Shown: positions 26,561 through 35,677 of the stretch, piece by piece
How positions within the stretch are numbered: the stretch's first letter is position 1
Layout: each line of letters starts with the position of its first letter
From: Thainema sp966674685
GTDB taxonomy: Bacteria > Cyanobacteriota > Cyanobacteriia > Phormidesmidales > Phormidesmidaceae
Length of the DNA stretch: 64,000 nucleotides
Assembly (NCBI GenBank): GCA_966674685.1
Contig: CBKWJC010000007.1
Span: forward strand, 45,836 to 109,835
Direction of reading: 5' to 3'
The notes under the pieces: generated by a model
What the model was told of the DNA's origin: nothing
The model's input: only the letters and a program-made list of their open reading frames with translations
The model's database searches: none
Position numbers and translations under genes: made by a program

Positions 26561-27202
26561 ATGATTCAATCTTCTGAGCCAAAAGCTGCTGCTGTCGATA
26601 CTGCGATCGCAGTTCTCAACCAGATCTCTGCCTACTACACAGATCGCTCACAGTCTCGCCCTCCAGCTCAGGCCGTTGTGCAAGCGCTCGTTCAGCTTGA
26701 GAAAGTGGCTAAAAAACAGCCCGCCACCTATGAATCAGCAGAAATTTTGGGCCAGTGGCGGCTGCGATTTGTCGCCAATCAAACATCTCGCAGTCAGTCG
26801 GGCATCATTCGTGGACGCGGCTTCTACATACCCAAGTTTGTCCAAGCGCAGATTCAGTTTCAACCGTTCGAAGTTCAGCATTCAACTCGCCCAGATGCAG
26901 AGCAGTCTGCGATCGCAATTGGCAATCAGCTCCGGCTTGGCCCACTGGCGTTTAAAGTGAAAGGCCCCGCCAGGCGCGAGCATAAACATCTTATTGCCTT
27001 CGACTTTATTCAAATGCAGCTTCAGCTTTTCGGACGGTCGTTTTATCAAAGCAAAATGCAGAATAAGGCTCGTTCTGACCAGCCGTTTGAGCAACAGCCC
27101 ATTTCAAAACTGCCATTTTTCAACTTCTTTTACGTCAGTGACAACCTAATTGCTGCCAGAGGGCGCGGAGGTGGATTAGCCATCTGGAGTCGAGTTGCTT
27201 GA
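26561..27202 (+). CDS. Plastid lipid-associated protein (PAP/fibrillin)-like
   Basis: 213 residues from the ATG at 26561; an earlier in-frame TTG at 26510 overlaps the spacer. ILGQWRLRFVANQTSRSQSG near residue 65, a beta-rich middle, and the end FFYVSDNLIAARGRGGGLAIWSRV fit the PAP/fibrillin domain, where the C-terminal strand ends in a conserved RG-rich turn. Such proteins are thylakoid/plastoglobule associated lipocalin-like factors in plants; in cyanobacteria their cargo is unknown. Monocistronic. Confidence 0.75.
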   Translation: MIQSSEPKAAAVDTAIAVLNQISAYYTDRSQSRPPAQAVVQALVQLEKVAKKQPATYESAEILGQWRLRFVANQTSRSQSGIIRGRGFYIPKFVQAQIQFQPFEVQHSTRPDAEQSAIAIGNQLRLGPLAFKVKGPARREHKHLIAFDFIQMQLQLFGRSFYQSKMQNKARSDQPFEQQPISKLPFFNFFYVSDNLIAARGRGGGLAIWSRVA

Positions 27203-27385
27203 ATTCAAAAAGCAATCGCTGGATTTGGATCAAACTTGGAAAACAAGGTAAAGCCAGAGCCTTACGGAGTTTTGCCAAACAAAACCTAAATCCAGCGATC
27301 AAGTTGATTTACGCTACTTGGGATGAATCCATCCGCTAGTCCCCAGAGCAGAACAAGCGATGGATAACATCGCTATTGAGGTAGC

Positions 27386-28141
27386 TTAGCGTCGCTTGGG
27401 TACCTTGTTCAGGTAGTCAATTTGATAAGCGGATACCCGAGAACCGTAGTTGCCCCGTGCGCCAATGGAAGAAGCCATTGCCTTAAACTTGCGGGGATCG
27501 CCTTCGCTCATCATCCGCTCTTGGTACTTAGCGGTGTAGAACTTCTCGATCACAAAGCGCCAATCCGTCTTCGTAGTGCCTGCGACTTCGCGATAGTCTT
27601 CGCCATAGCGAGGAGTCACAAGATTGAAGGGACGGCCTTCCATCCGCTTGCGCTGGTAAGGCACAGTGTTCTCACCAAAGGCTTCAGTATACTCGTCGCT
27701 ATCGAGTAGGGCATCAACAAAGCCGTGGAAGCCCAGCGTGCCAATCTTAATCGACCAAGAGATCTTTTCGTCTTGGTTATAAGCTGCACGACCCAAGAAG
27801 CGGCGCAGGCAAACATCAACTAAGCGATAGTTATCATTAACAGCAACTACGGTTTCATAGAAGCGCTCAGACTTTGCTAGGCCACGAATGAAGTCCCGTA
27901 CAGAGACAGCGCGATTCCGAAGCTGTGACTCTAGGGTGATTTGACGGTTGAACTTCAGGGTTTCATGCTCGCTGAAGACTTGACGATAGGATGCCCAAAT
28001 CACTTCTTCAATGCGATCATTGTTCGGCATATCTTCGAGCCGATAGATATAGGGGGTATCTTCATTCAGATCCGCCTTGCCGAAGCTCGCCACCCTTTGG
28101 TTTTGAGTCGTTGGACGATATTGAAGCAGTGGCAATGCCAT
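27386..28141 (-). CDS. cpcG4: Phycobilisome rod-core linker CpcG (fourth copy)
   Basis: 251 residues from the ATG at 28141 (MALPLLQYRPTTQNQRVASFG), the standard CpcG N-terminus; an extra 21-codon extension is not homologous. The Pfam PBS-linker domain spans about residues 25-150 (YRQVFSEHETLKFNRQITLESQLRNR, VRDFIRGLAKSERFYE, LRRFLGRAAYNQDE). The tail contains TPRYGEDYRE and ends basic (KVPKRR) without a membrane segment, so it should join phycocyanin rods to the allophycocyanin core. Last of four tandem paralogues. The 266-bp gap to the previous gene suggests a possible own promoter. Confidence 0.9.
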   Translation of the reverse strand: MALPLLQYRPTTQNQRVASFGKADLNEDTPYIYRLEDMPNNDRIEEVIWASYRQVFSEHETLKFNRQITLESQLRNRAVSVRDFIRGLAKSERFYETVVAVNDNYRLVDVCLRRFLGRAAYNQDEKISWSIKIGTLGFHGFVDALLDSDEYTEAFGENTVPYQRKRMEGRPFNLVTPRYGEDYREVAGTTKTDWRFVIEKFYTAKYQERMMSEGDPRKFKAMASSIGARGNYGSRVSAYQIDYLNKVPKRR

Positions 28142-28407
28142 GCGATTTTTCTCCCTTATAAATGAACGATGAGTTAACAACCTCAGGTTAAAAAAGAGGA
28201 ACACTAGCCATTTAGGTAGTGGAAGTTAGTCATGAATTCGCGCTGTACGGGCTACACCTGTGCAGCACAAACTCACGACCGTTTGAGAACTACCGTAATT
28301 TTTGATGGTGTGATAGTCACAGTGGAAATCAAATCCTAGTGTTCAAAATAGCTTTGGGCTTATTATCGCGTGTCTTTGGTGCGATCGCACGTTCAAATTA
28401 GACAAAA

Positions 28408-29163
28408 TTAGCCGCCTAAACTGCCTGTTACCGAGGCTAGGATCAGCAATCCAGCGATAATGCCAACCGTTGATAGGAAAACAGCCGCCAATCGCGACCC
28501 ATTGGTCCGCTGCAACAGTGTTTGCCAATCGTAGGTTTCAAATTGGCCAAACGGCTCAAATCCAGAACGGTTGAGCAACTGCAAGCGACGCGGATCGGGC
28601 TTTGGCATGCGATCGCGATAGTCTGCTCCATAGCGCGGCGTAAAGCTAAATGGGCGTTCAGTAAATCGTTTACGCTGATGCGGTACGGTATCGTCGCCAA
28701 AAACGCGAGTGTATTCATCACTATCCAGCAGTTGATCAACGAAGCCGACCCAGCCCAACGACGCGATCTGAATTGACCAAGCAATTTTCTCGTCCTGCCC
28801 GTAGGGTTCTCGTCCGAGCAGCCGCTTGCAGCACATCTCCACCAAGCGATAGTTGTTATTTGGTTCAACAACCAGTTCATAAAACCGCTCGGATTTTGCC
28901 AATCCTCGGATAAAATCACGCACTGAAATTGCCCGATTCCGTAGCTGGGTTTCTAACGCAATTTGACGATTAAAATGCAGCATTTCCTGCTCATTAAAGA
29001 CCTGGCGATAGGCTGCTCGAATCAATGCATCAACTTCATCCGTATCGTTAGCATCGTCTAGTCGATAAATGAATGGAACATCGCCGTGAGTATCAACGTT
29101 CCCGAAACTTTCGACCCGCTGATTTTGAGCTGCAGGCTTGTACTCCAAAACGGGTATGGTCAT
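28408..29163 (-). CDS. cpcL: CpcL-type phycobilisome linker with C-terminal membrane helix
   Basis: 251 residues. The N-terminal 190 are a normal CpcG linker domain (MTIPVLEYKPAAQNQRVESFG, VRDFIRGLAKSERFYELVV, PYGQDEKIAWSIQIASLG). After TPRYGADYRDRMPKPDPRR the end is different: NGSRLAAVFLSTVGIIAGLLILASVTGSLGG is a single hydrophobic helix. This is the hallmark of CpcL (formerly CpcG2/CpcG3), which builds rod-only phycobilisomes attached to thylakoid membranes and feeding photosystem I. Position three among four cpcG genes matches the heterocystous arrangement. Confidence 0.92.
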   Translation of the reverse strand: MTIPVLEYKPAAQNQRVESFGNVDTHGDVPFIYRLDDANDTDEVDALIRAAYRQVFNEQEMLHFNRQIALETQLRNRAISVRDFIRGLAKSERFYELVVEPNNNYRLVEMCCKRLLGREPYGQDEKIAWSIQIASLGWVGFVDQLLDSDEYTRVFGDDTVPHQRKRFTERPFSFTPRYGADYRDRMPKPDPRRLQLLNRSGFEPFGQFETYDWQTLLQRTNGSRLAAVFLSTVGIIAGLLILASVTGSLGG

Positions 29164-29481
29164 AATGACTCTCCTTAGCTTGAATATAAAATTCCGGAGC
29201 TGTCAATTTATGGAATCAAACTACCTTGGCTGTACTTAATAGGCTGTATTTAAGCTTGGGATTGTGAATTAAATCAGTTCGATATTGGGGCGGGGCAGGG
29301 TTTAGTCAACCATCTGTATGCCATAGATTTGACGGCAAAATTTGCCCTACAGTTTGCGGATGTATTAAATCCACGATCCTTGGTGTCAAAACTGGCCTGT
29401 TCAGTTGCTGCTGCACGACGGCAGCAGCAATTGATCTAGACACTAACTAATCGGCTGAGTTGAAAATTACCCGATGCCCAA
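29164..29481. other. 318-bp gap inside the cpc operon with a stem-loop
   Basis: Contains the hairpin TTGCTGCTGC / GCAGCAGCAA (29405-29414 and 29421-29430, loop ACGACG), 50 bp after the previous gene's stop on the minus strand. There is no T run, so it looks more like a processing or 3'-stabilising structure than a terminator. The rest has fragments of GGGCGGG-type repeat but no gene. It may include a separate cpcL promoter. Confidence 0.55.
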
Positions 29482-30225
29482 TCAGCGAACGGGGAAACTT
29501 GCAGAGGAGCTAATGGAGGCCAAAACGCCTTCAGGCTTGGTTTCCCGTGTGGTATCAGGAATCTTGATGTTGTCGGTGCGAACCGTTTGATAGGTGATAG
29601 GTTTTACATAAACATCCTTGGCCATGTCTAGGAAGTTACGCACATCGCCCCACTTGTAGCGGGATGCTTCGATGCGATCGCGCCAGTAGTCACTATAGCG
29701 AGGCGTAACCAGATTAAATGGACGCTCATTGAACCGCCGCCGCTGATAGGGAACCGTATTCTCACCAAAGTTGCTGAGATACTCGTCACTATCTAACAGA
29801 GCATCAACGAAACCGCCTAAACCCTGAGTCGCAATTACAATTGACCAGGAGATTTTCTCGTCGTTGCCATAGGGAGCGCGACCCAAAATCCGCTTCAGGC
29901 AAATTTCAACCACCCGATAGTTGGAGTTAGTCTCAACTACCAGCCGATGAAAGACATCTGACTTGGCCAAGCCGCGAATAAAGTCCCGCACCGTAATCGC
30001 ATTATTCTTGAGCTGAGATTCTAAATCGGGCAGGCGGCTGCTTTTGAGAATGACGTGCTCGCTGAAAACTTGGCGATAGGCCGTCCAGATTAGCGCTTCG
30101 ACATCAGAGACATCTGTGCAGTCTTCTAAGCGATAGATCCAGGGGCTGTCCTCGTTGGGCACCTCATAGCCATCAACCCGCTGGTTTTGAGTTGTCCGGC
30201 TATAGTCTAAAAGGGGCAGTGTCAT
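29482..30225 (-). CDS. cpcG2: Phycobilisome rod-core linker CpcG (second copy)
   Basis: 247 residues. Begins MTLPLLDYSRTTQNQRVDGYEVPNED and carries the linker domain (YRQVFSEHVILKSSRLPDLESQLKNN, RILGRAPYGNDEKISWSIVIATQG). The C-terminal extension after TPRYSDYWRDR (about residues 185-247) is hydrophilic with no helix (YKWGDVRNFLDMAKDVY..), expected to reach the allophycocyanin core. 75 bp behind the first copy, so co-transcribed. The paralogues differ mostly in this tail, the part that chooses the attachment site. Confidence 0.92.
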   Translation of the reverse strand: MTLPLLDYSRTTQNQRVDGYEVPNEDSPWIYRLEDCTDVSDVEALIWTAYRQVFSEHVILKSSRLPDLESQLKNNAITVRDFIRGLAKSDVFHRLVVETNSNYRVVEICLKRILGRAPYGNDEKISWSIVIATQGLGGFVDALLDSDEYLSNFGENTVPYQRRRFNERPFNLVTPRYSDYWRDRIEASRYKWGDVRNFLDMAKDVYVKPITYQTVRTDNIKIPDTTRETKPEGVLASISSSASFPVR

Positions 30226-30299
30226 ACGGTATTCCTCTCTTCCTCTAATCTTGCTGAAACATCAAGGGTCAAACTTGATGCGATATCTCGCTGATAAAT

Positions 30300-31139
30300 C
30301 TAGACTTTTTCAACTCCAGGAATGTACTGGTAGGGCAGCGATGTCTGGGTTGGCTGAATGCGCCGCTGACCTTGCTGGTTGTCGTGACTGGTGTCAGGAA
30401 TGCTGAGAGTTTTAACTTGAGATGTAACACTGGCAATCGTGCGCTGGTAGTTACGTTCCTGGGGCAGGACGCGACTCGCCATCGCTAGGAAGTTAGCCGG
30501 AATTGCCTGACGGATTACGGTGCGATCGAGGTCGCCTGACTTGTATTGACGAGCCTGATAGTAGGAACGTCCAGAGTTCTGAAGCTCTTTGTTGCGCCAG
30601 TAATCGCTGTAGCGAGGCGTGACTAGATTGAAGGGACGACCATCAAACCGCCGCCGCTGATAGGGCAGAATATTTTCGCCAAAGTTTTGCCGATACTCGT
30701 CGCTGTCAACCACGGCATCAATGAAGCCGTGTAGACCCTGAGTCGCAATCACGATTGACCAGGAAATGCGCTCATCTTGGCCGTAGGATGCTCGACCCAG
30801 AAAGCGCTTAAACGTCACATCAACGAGGCGATAATTGGAGTTGGTTTCGCTAACCAGTTCCCGGTAAACATCTGATTTACCTAAACCCCGGATGAATTCG
30901 CGCACTGAGATAGAGCGGTTGCGGAGCTGTGATTCAAGGGCGGGTTGGCGATTGCTGTCTAGGATGAGATGCTCACCAAAAATTTGCCGATAGGCTGCCC
31001 AGATCAGATCGTTCACTTCTGATTCAGAGCTAACGTCTGTTAGACGGTAAACCAAAGGAGTATCTTCATCCGGTACTTCGTAACCCGGTACGCGATGGTT
31101 TTGGGTTGTGGGTACGTTTTTGAGTAGAGGAATAGCCAT
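30300..31139 (-). CDS. cpcG1: Phycobilisome rod-core linker CpcG (first copy)
   Basis: 279 residues, the longest of the four. N-terminus MAIPLLKNVPTTQNHRVPGYEVPDED, linker domain (YRQIFGEHLILDSNRQPALESQLRNR, VREFIRGLGKSDVYRELV, KRFLGRASYGQDERISWS) and a long polar tail (NSGRSYYQARQYKSGDLDRT... QPTQTSLPYQYIPGVEKV). It follows cpcF by 72 bp. Connects the phycocyanin rod end to the core. Numbering by order in the operon is mine. Confidence 0.93.
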   Translation of the reverse strand: MAIPLLKNVPTTQNHRVPGYEVPDEDTPLVYRLTDVSSESEVNDLIWAAYRQIFGEHLILDSNRQPALESQLRNRSISVREFIRGLGKSDVYRELVSETNSNYRLVDVTFKRFLGRASYGQDERISWSIVIATQGLHGFIDAVVDSDEYRQNFGENILPYQRRRFDGRPFNLVTPRYSDYWRNKELQNSGRSYYQARQYKSGDLDRTVIRQAIPANFLAMASRVLPQERNYQRTIASVTSQVKTLSIPDTSHDNQQGQRRIQPTQTSLPYQYIPGVEKV

Positions 31140-31211
31140 AGGGTTTTAATCCTGTAAATCAACGAATCAATCGGGGAAGGCGCTGGGAGATCTGAGCTGT
31201 TTTACTAGGGG

Positions 31212-31853
31212 TTATCCTGATGCAGACTCAATCATCTCTTTTGCTAACTGGGCGCGCGCCTTGACTGCAAGCTCGTTATCTTGTGCGGTGATTTCAGCGA
31301 GGGTATGACAAATTGTGGTGTTTAACTGCGGCACATGAGCTGCGATCGCAAGTCCAGACATGCCGCACACGGCTGCATAGCGAATCGACCAGTCTGCATC
31401 TTGAATCACCTGCTGGAGCGTTGCCCAAGTCTGCTGTTGCCGTTCAGCGATTTGCTCAGGCGGCAAGCTTGACCACTGCATTAAACCGAGACCTTTGCAG
31501 GCGGCTCGCCGAACGCTCGGTGCAAAGTCTGTCGCGGCGGCTTTCTGCAACACATCCAGAGCTTGAGGATCTGCGATCGCAGCCAAAGCGCGAATCGAAT
31601 AGGAACGGGCACCGTAGTTATAGTCATCAATTTGCGCCAATAAAGCAGGCACAACTGACGATCCCATGCGGATCAACCCCTTCATTGCCATCACGGCAGC
31701 GCCTGGGTTGTTAAATCCCAATGCTCGAATCAGTGTTTCTACACCAGAGTCGAGTTGAGCATCAGCCAGGGCTTTGACTGCCGCAATGAGCCGCTCTGGA
31801 GAATCGGCCTCATCAACCGCACGAATCAGTGGATTGGGAGTTTGAGTATCCAT
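31212..31853 (-). CDS. cpcF: Phycocyanobilin:phycocyanin lyase subunit CpcF
   Basis: 213 residues made of HEAT-like PBS-lyase repeats (VETLIRALGFNNPGAAVMAMKGL, YSIRALAAIADPQALDVLQKAA, SVRRAACKGLGLMQ). With CpcE it attaches phycocyanobilin to Cys84 of the alpha-phycocyanin chain. Located directly after cpcE and before cpcG1, the conserved order. Separated from cpcE by 247 bp holding a HIP1 octamer but no gene. Confidence 0.93.
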   Translation of the reverse strand: MDTQTPNPLIRAVDEADSPERLIAAVKALADAQLDSGVETLIRALGFNNPGAAVMAMKGLIRMGSSVVPALLAQIDDYNYGARSYSIRALAAIADPQALDVLQKAAATDFAPSVRRAACKGLGLMQWSSLPPEQIAERQQQTWATLQQVIQDADWSIRYAAVCGMSGLAIAAHVPQLNTTICHTLAEITAQDNELAVKARAQLAKEMIESASG

Positions 31854-32100
31854 TGGTTGGCAAAACAGTTTGCAGCAATCAGAAATGAAACAATTGATGG
31901 CAGCATAAGCGATAGCTCAGCTCAAATCACCACCGCTCGTCTGGGGATTACATCCAGGGTCGGGGCGAAACAGTACGAACAGCTAATGCTTGGATTTGTT
32001 GCGGAGATCGGTGCGATCGCACTCCTCAAATCGCTCCCATCAACCCTCAACCAGATCCTGCCAGCCATCTCATGCTCAAACATCTAGAGGCAACCTACAT

Positions 32101-32946
32101 CTAGAGCAAATCATCCATCAGCGACATGACGTGACGAGCCTCACCTGAGAGCTGGCGCTGCTCAGAAAAGCCAGAGCGCCGTAAGTCGGCGTCTAACAAG
32201 CCTTTGAGTGAAAAGAGCTTAAAGCTACTCTCCACCGCTGCCTGTGCGATCGCATCAGCAGATGGCATATAGCCCACCGCACCTAAATCAGACAAGGCAA
32301 CCCGCCGTAGCTGCAAATCACGACCGTTTAGCGCCTCCACCAACTGCTCACCATACTCAGCCTCGCCTGTAAGCTGGTACATTGACCGAGTCGCAGCGTA
32401 GCGAACACGCTCAGTTGGGGCCTGCAAAAACGGGCGAAGCAAGTCAACAGCTTCGTTGGCTTGCAAAGCTCCCAGGGCTTCAATCACTGCTTCACAGGGC
32501 TGTACCAAATGAGGCTGTCCAGGTACCCGATCTGCAACAGTTAATCCATCTGCAATCAATGCCATCAGCGGTGCAATCGCCCGCCGATCACCCAGCGCCC
32601 CTAAGGACTGAGCCGCTGCCTCGCGCACATAGAAATCGTCGCAGTTTAAGCACTCAATCAGACTTGGCACGGCTCGCTGATCATTTAGCTTGCCAAGCGC
32701 TCGCGCCGCATTGCGCCGCAGCGGGTAGCCGCCCAATTCTGTTCGATCGTCCTCGTCGCTGAGCGCCTCAATCAGTGCTTCAACTGCCGCAGACTCCCGA
32801 ATCTGAAATCGGCCCAGCCACCACGCTGCATAGTAGCGGAGACTCGTATCTTCGTGCCGGAGATTTGCGATCGCTTGTTCAACCGTCAGCTGTTCAGCCG
32901 CTGTATCTAAAGGAAGATCGATTGAATAGGATTCCATATCCGACAT
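32101..32946 (-). CDS. cpcE: Phycocyanobilin:phycocyanin lyase subunit CpcE
   Basis: 281 residues with at least five HEAT/PBS-lyase repeats (LRYYAAWWLGRFQIRESAAVEALIEAL, LRRNAARALGKLNDQRAVPSLIECL, VREAAAQSLGALGDRRAIAPLMALI, VRYAATRSMYQLTG). The C-terminal SSFKLFSLKGLLD is conserved in CpcE. Forms the heterodimeric lyase with CpcF acting on CpcA, which is encoded three genes upstream. 32 bp after cpcD. Confidence 0.95.
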   Translation of the reverse strand: MSDMESYSIDLPLDTAAEQLTVEQAIANLRHEDTSLRYYAAWWLGRFQIRESAAVEALIEALSDEDDRTELGGYPLRRNAARALGKLNDQRAVPSLIECLNCDDFYVREAAAQSLGALGDRRAIAPLMALIADGLTVADRVPGQPHLVQPCEAVIEALGALQANEAVDLLRPFLQAPTERVRYAATRSMYQLTGEAEYGEQLVEALNGRDLQLRRVALSDLGAVGYMPSADAIAQAAVESSFKLFSLKGLLDADLRRSGFSEQRQLSGEARHVMSLMDDLL

Positions 32947-32978
32947 GAAGAAAACGAATGCTGAGTGAGATATCTAGA

Positions 32979-33266
32979 TTAGTTGTCAGACGATTTTGAT
33001 TTTGACTTAGACGATTTAGCAGGAGCCGCTGCTGCACCAACTAGGGGCGTGATATTCACGATCGTGCCACCCATGCGATTAATACGCTGCATCTCCTCGT
33101 TCATCCGGTTATAAGGAACCGTCAAGAAAACGCTACCGCTGCGACGAATTGGATAAGCATTCTGATCCGTCTCATCATTTTGGCGGAGTCCCTGCACTTC
33201 ATAGCGAAACATCCGAGCACCGGACGACGTATTTGCAGTCCGTCCAACAGCAGTTTGACCAAACAT
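32979..33266 (-). CDS. cpcD: Phycobilisome small rod-capping linker CpcD
   Basis: 95 residues from the ATG at 33266 (MFGQTAVGRTANTSSGARMFRYEV), with AAGGAG just upstream; the 13 codons before are not homologous to CpcD. The CpcD domain covers FRYEVQGLRQNDE... RRSGSVFLTVPYNRMNEEMQRINRMGGTIVNITP. It caps the core-distal end of phycocyanin rods and limits rod length. The Ser/Lys tail (SSKSKSKSSDN) is longer than in many relatives. Confidence 0.95.
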   Translation of the reverse strand: MFGQTAVGRTANTSSGARMFRYEVQGLRQNDETDQNAYPIRRSGSVFLTVPYNRMNEEMQRINRMGGTIVNITPLVGAAAAPAKSSKSKSKSSDN

Positions 33267-33506
33267 ACATTTCTCCTTTGCGTACTCTCTAGCGCAGGCA
33301 ACCAAAGATTAACCATCAACATTGCTTCACGTATCGACCCAGACTTGGCCAAAATCACTTCTAGACTTCGACTATGGATACAACAGCGGTCACTGATGAC
33401 GATTAATCCGCTATCCTGCACTCAAGTGAATCAATTTTAAGCATTGCTTTATGCAGGAATCGGCAGTGAGTCTCTAATTAGCCCCACTGCCGATATACAA
33501 AAGAAA

Positions 33507-34367
33507 TTAAGCAGGATTAACGCTTACGACAGTGCCACCTGCCCGCTTGACCTGCTGCAACTTCGGCAGAAGCTGCTCATAGGGCACGATAAAGGCAGTG
33601 CTGCTCCGACGAACACCGGGATAACCTGGTTGACGAATACCCGCCACTTCAATCCGGTATACCCGCCCACTTTGACCGTAGGAACCCCCCAAAGCCTTGG
33701 TTGGCGGTACGTCATTCGTAGCCCGATAGTATGCTCCACTGCCGCCTTGCGTTGGGCTGACGATGCTAGAAGCAGTATTGTTCGCTAATTCCCGCGCCAA
33801 GCGAGAGTTATTGCGCTCAGCTTGAGAGCGTGAACTGCTGGCATATCCCCGATAAAGCCGGAACATGCGGCTAAACTCAGTCGTCCGAGCACCAGTATGG
33901 AACTCAAATCCCCGATAGTAGGGAACAACATTTTCGCCGAACGCATTGCGATACTCTTCTGAATCGATATAGGAATCAATTTCAGCGTCATACCCTTTCG
34001 TCTCATAGAGATCGAGGTGAAAAATCACCTCGGCTTCACTGTGAGGAGCGCGTCCTAACAGATGCTTGTAATTCAGCTCAATTAGGCGAGTTTGAAAACT
34101 GTTATAGAAAAACTTGGTTTTGTATAGCTCCGATTTGGCAACGGCACGAACAAATTCCCGCACCGTAATACTGCCATCGCGCAGAAGTGACTCTGCGCTG
34201 ACTAGGCGTTCTGATTTCATCAAATAGTCGTTGCCGAGTACCTGACGATAAACTGCCCGAATTACGCCTTCTTTTTGTTCAACCGTGGCATTGGGGCGAA
34301 GCTCAATCCGCGCGGCATCGTCGAAAGCGGAAATGCCTAATCGGGAAGCTGCTGCTGTAACGGCCAT
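33507..34367 (-). CDS. cpcC: Phycocyanin-associated rod linker CpcC
   Basis: 286 residues, the ~32-33 kDa rod linker. N-terminal PBS-linker domain (about 15-150: IRAVYRQVLGNDYLMKSERL, VREFVRAVAKSELYKTKFF, NYKHLLGRAPHSEAE, YIDSEEYRNAFGENVVPYYRGF) and a C-terminal CpcD-like domain (about 230-286: YRIEVAGIRQPGYPGVRRSS, YEQLLPKLQQVKRAGGTVVSVNP). It stacks phycocyanin hexamers in rods. Only one cpcC is present. The gene is separated from cpcA by 169 bp including a stem-loop that may lower its expression relative to cpcBA. Confidence 0.95.
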   Translation of the reverse strand: MAVTAAASRLGISAFDDAARIELRPNATVEQKEGVIRAVYRQVLGNDYLMKSERLVSAESLLRDGSITVREFVRAVAKSELYKTKFFYNSFQTRLIELNYKHLLGRAPHSEAEVIFHLDLYETKGYDAEIDSYIDSEEYRNAFGENVVPYYRGFEFHTGARTTEFSRMFRLYRGYASSSRSQAERNNSRLARELANNTASSIVSPTQGGSGAYYRATNDVPPTKALGGSYGQSGRVYRIEVAGIRQPGYPGVRRSSTAFIVPYEQLLPKLQQVKRAGGTVVSVNPA

Positions 34368-34468
34368 CTACCTACTCCCTCTAAACACAGCAAGGTACCA
34401 GTCTTAATGACGATCTCGCTCTAAGCGCAACCGCCCATAGCGAATCGCCAACGAATAGATACAACAAT

Positions 34469-34525
34469 GCCCGGAAAGATAAGCAACTGCGACCCACTTG
34501 CCAGCACTTGCCTACCCTTCCGGGC
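34469..34525 (-). promoter_or_regulatory. cpcA-cpcC intergenic stem-loop
   Basis: GCCCGGAA (34469-34476) pairs with TTCCGGGC (34518-34525) across a 41-nt loop, starting 11 bp after the cpcA stop on the minus strand. No T run follows. By analogy with other cpc operons, such a structure may stabilise the abundant cpcBA message and thin transcription into the linker genes. The role is inferred. Confidence 0.5.
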
Positions 34526-34536
34526 TAGAACATCAA

Positions 34537-35025
34537 CTAGCTCAGTGCGTTGATCGCGTAGTCGATGTAGGTGTTAGCTTCGTTAGCAGCTTGGCCACTT
34601 AGACCGTGGTTAGCCTTGATGTGCTTCAGAGCTTCGACATACCAGCTAGGAGATAGGTCGAAGGTGCGGTTGATCTCATCGAGACCAGCAATCAAGTACT
34701 CATCCATGGGGCCAGTACCACCAGCTACTAGGCAGTAGGTCACCATACGCAGGTAGTAACCGATGTCACGAGCACACTTGGACTTACCTTCTGGGGAAGA
34801 AGCGTACTGAGAACCCTGCATGGAGGTGGTGTAAGGGAACTTCTGATAAACAGCGTTTGCTGCGCCATCGATCAGACCCTGTGCATTGCTGGTCAGAGTG
34901 CGAGCAGCTTCCATGCTGGCAGCAGCACGCTCAAAACGACCATTGATAGCCTGTAGCTCGGTGTTGCCCAAGAAACGACCTTGAGTATCCGCAGCAGCAA
35001 TTGCTTCAGTAATCGGGGTCTTCAT
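34537..35025 (-). CDS. cpcA: C-phycocyanin alpha subunit
   Basis: 162 residues, standard length. MKTPITEAIAAADTQGRFLGNTELQAINGRFERAAASM begins the globin-like fold, the bilin-attachment Cys is in SKCARDIGYYLRMVTYCLVAGG (alpha-84), and it ends DYAINALS. Assembles with CpcB into the phycocyanin hexamers of phycobilisome rods. 133 bp after cpcB, in which a small TGTTCTG/CAGAACA hairpin occurs. A good SD (GGGAG) precedes the ATG. Confidence 0.98.
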   Translation of the reverse strand: MKTPITEAIAAADTQGRFLGNTELQAINGRFERAAASMEAARTLTSNAQGLIDGAANAVYQKFPYTTSMQGSQYASSPEGKSKCARDIGYYLRMVTYCLVAGGTGPMDEYLIAGLDEINRTFDLSPSWYVEALKHIKANHGLSGQAANEANTYIDYAINALS

Positions 35026-35158
35026 TGTTTAAAAATCTCCCTAGTGCTTGAATTTTGACCTAGTGCAAAAAGGTGTTAATTATTGCCCGCTTATATGATG
35101 TCTATGTAAGTGGAGCAATAAGCTTGTTCTGACTTAGTTCGCCAGAACAGAGTGACTG

Positions 35159-35677
35159 CTATGCAACAGCAGAAGCTGCGCGATCGAAGTAGCTAGCCAA
35201 CTCGGACATCAGCGCGCTGCAATCACCAGGAGTGATACCAGCGGGATCGTTAGCAATAGCAACAGCGGAATCCTTCATCTTGCTGACGCCAGTTGCAACG
35301 GAACCACCAGGAACACCTAGAGCTTGGTAGGTCTCACGTAGACCATTGAGGCAACGATCATCAAGCACGCTTGCATCACCAGCCATCATGGCGTAGGTCA
35401 CATAACGCAAGATGATTTCCATGTCACGCAGACAAGCAGCCATGCGGCGGTTGGTGTAAGCGTTACCACCGGGCTGGATGAGCTGGGGTTGCTCAGCAAA
35501 CAATGCACGAGCAGCATCTGCAACAATCGTGGAAGCGTTGCTGGTTACACGGTTTACAACGTCAAGGCGCTTGCTGCCTTCCTTGACCATGTTCTGGAGT
35601 GCATCAAACTGAGCACCGCTGAGGAATTCACCTTTTGCGTCAGCCTGGGAAACAACCTTGGCGAATGCATCTAACAT
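35159..35677 (-). CDS. cpcB: C-phycocyanin beta subunit
   Basis: 172 residues. MLDAFAKVVSQADAKGEFLSGAQFDAL start, N-methylated Asn in GGNAYTNRRMAACLRDMEIILRYVTYAMMAGDAS with Cys82, and the second bilin Cys (about 153) in ITPGDCSALMSELASYFDRAASAVA. First gene of the cpcBACDEF-G operon, with AGGAG upstream of the ATG. The operon is a phycocyanin-only set; no phycoerythrin or phycoerythrocyanin genes are in the window. Confidence 0.98.
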   Translation of the reverse strand: MLDAFAKVVSQADAKGEFLSGAQFDALQNMVKEGSKRLDVVNRVTSNASTIVADAARALFAEQPQLIQPGGNAYTNRRMAACLRDMEIILRYVTYAMMAGDASVLDDRCLNGLRETYQALGVPGGSVATGVSKMKDSAVAIANDPAGITPGDCSALMSELASYFDRAASAVA

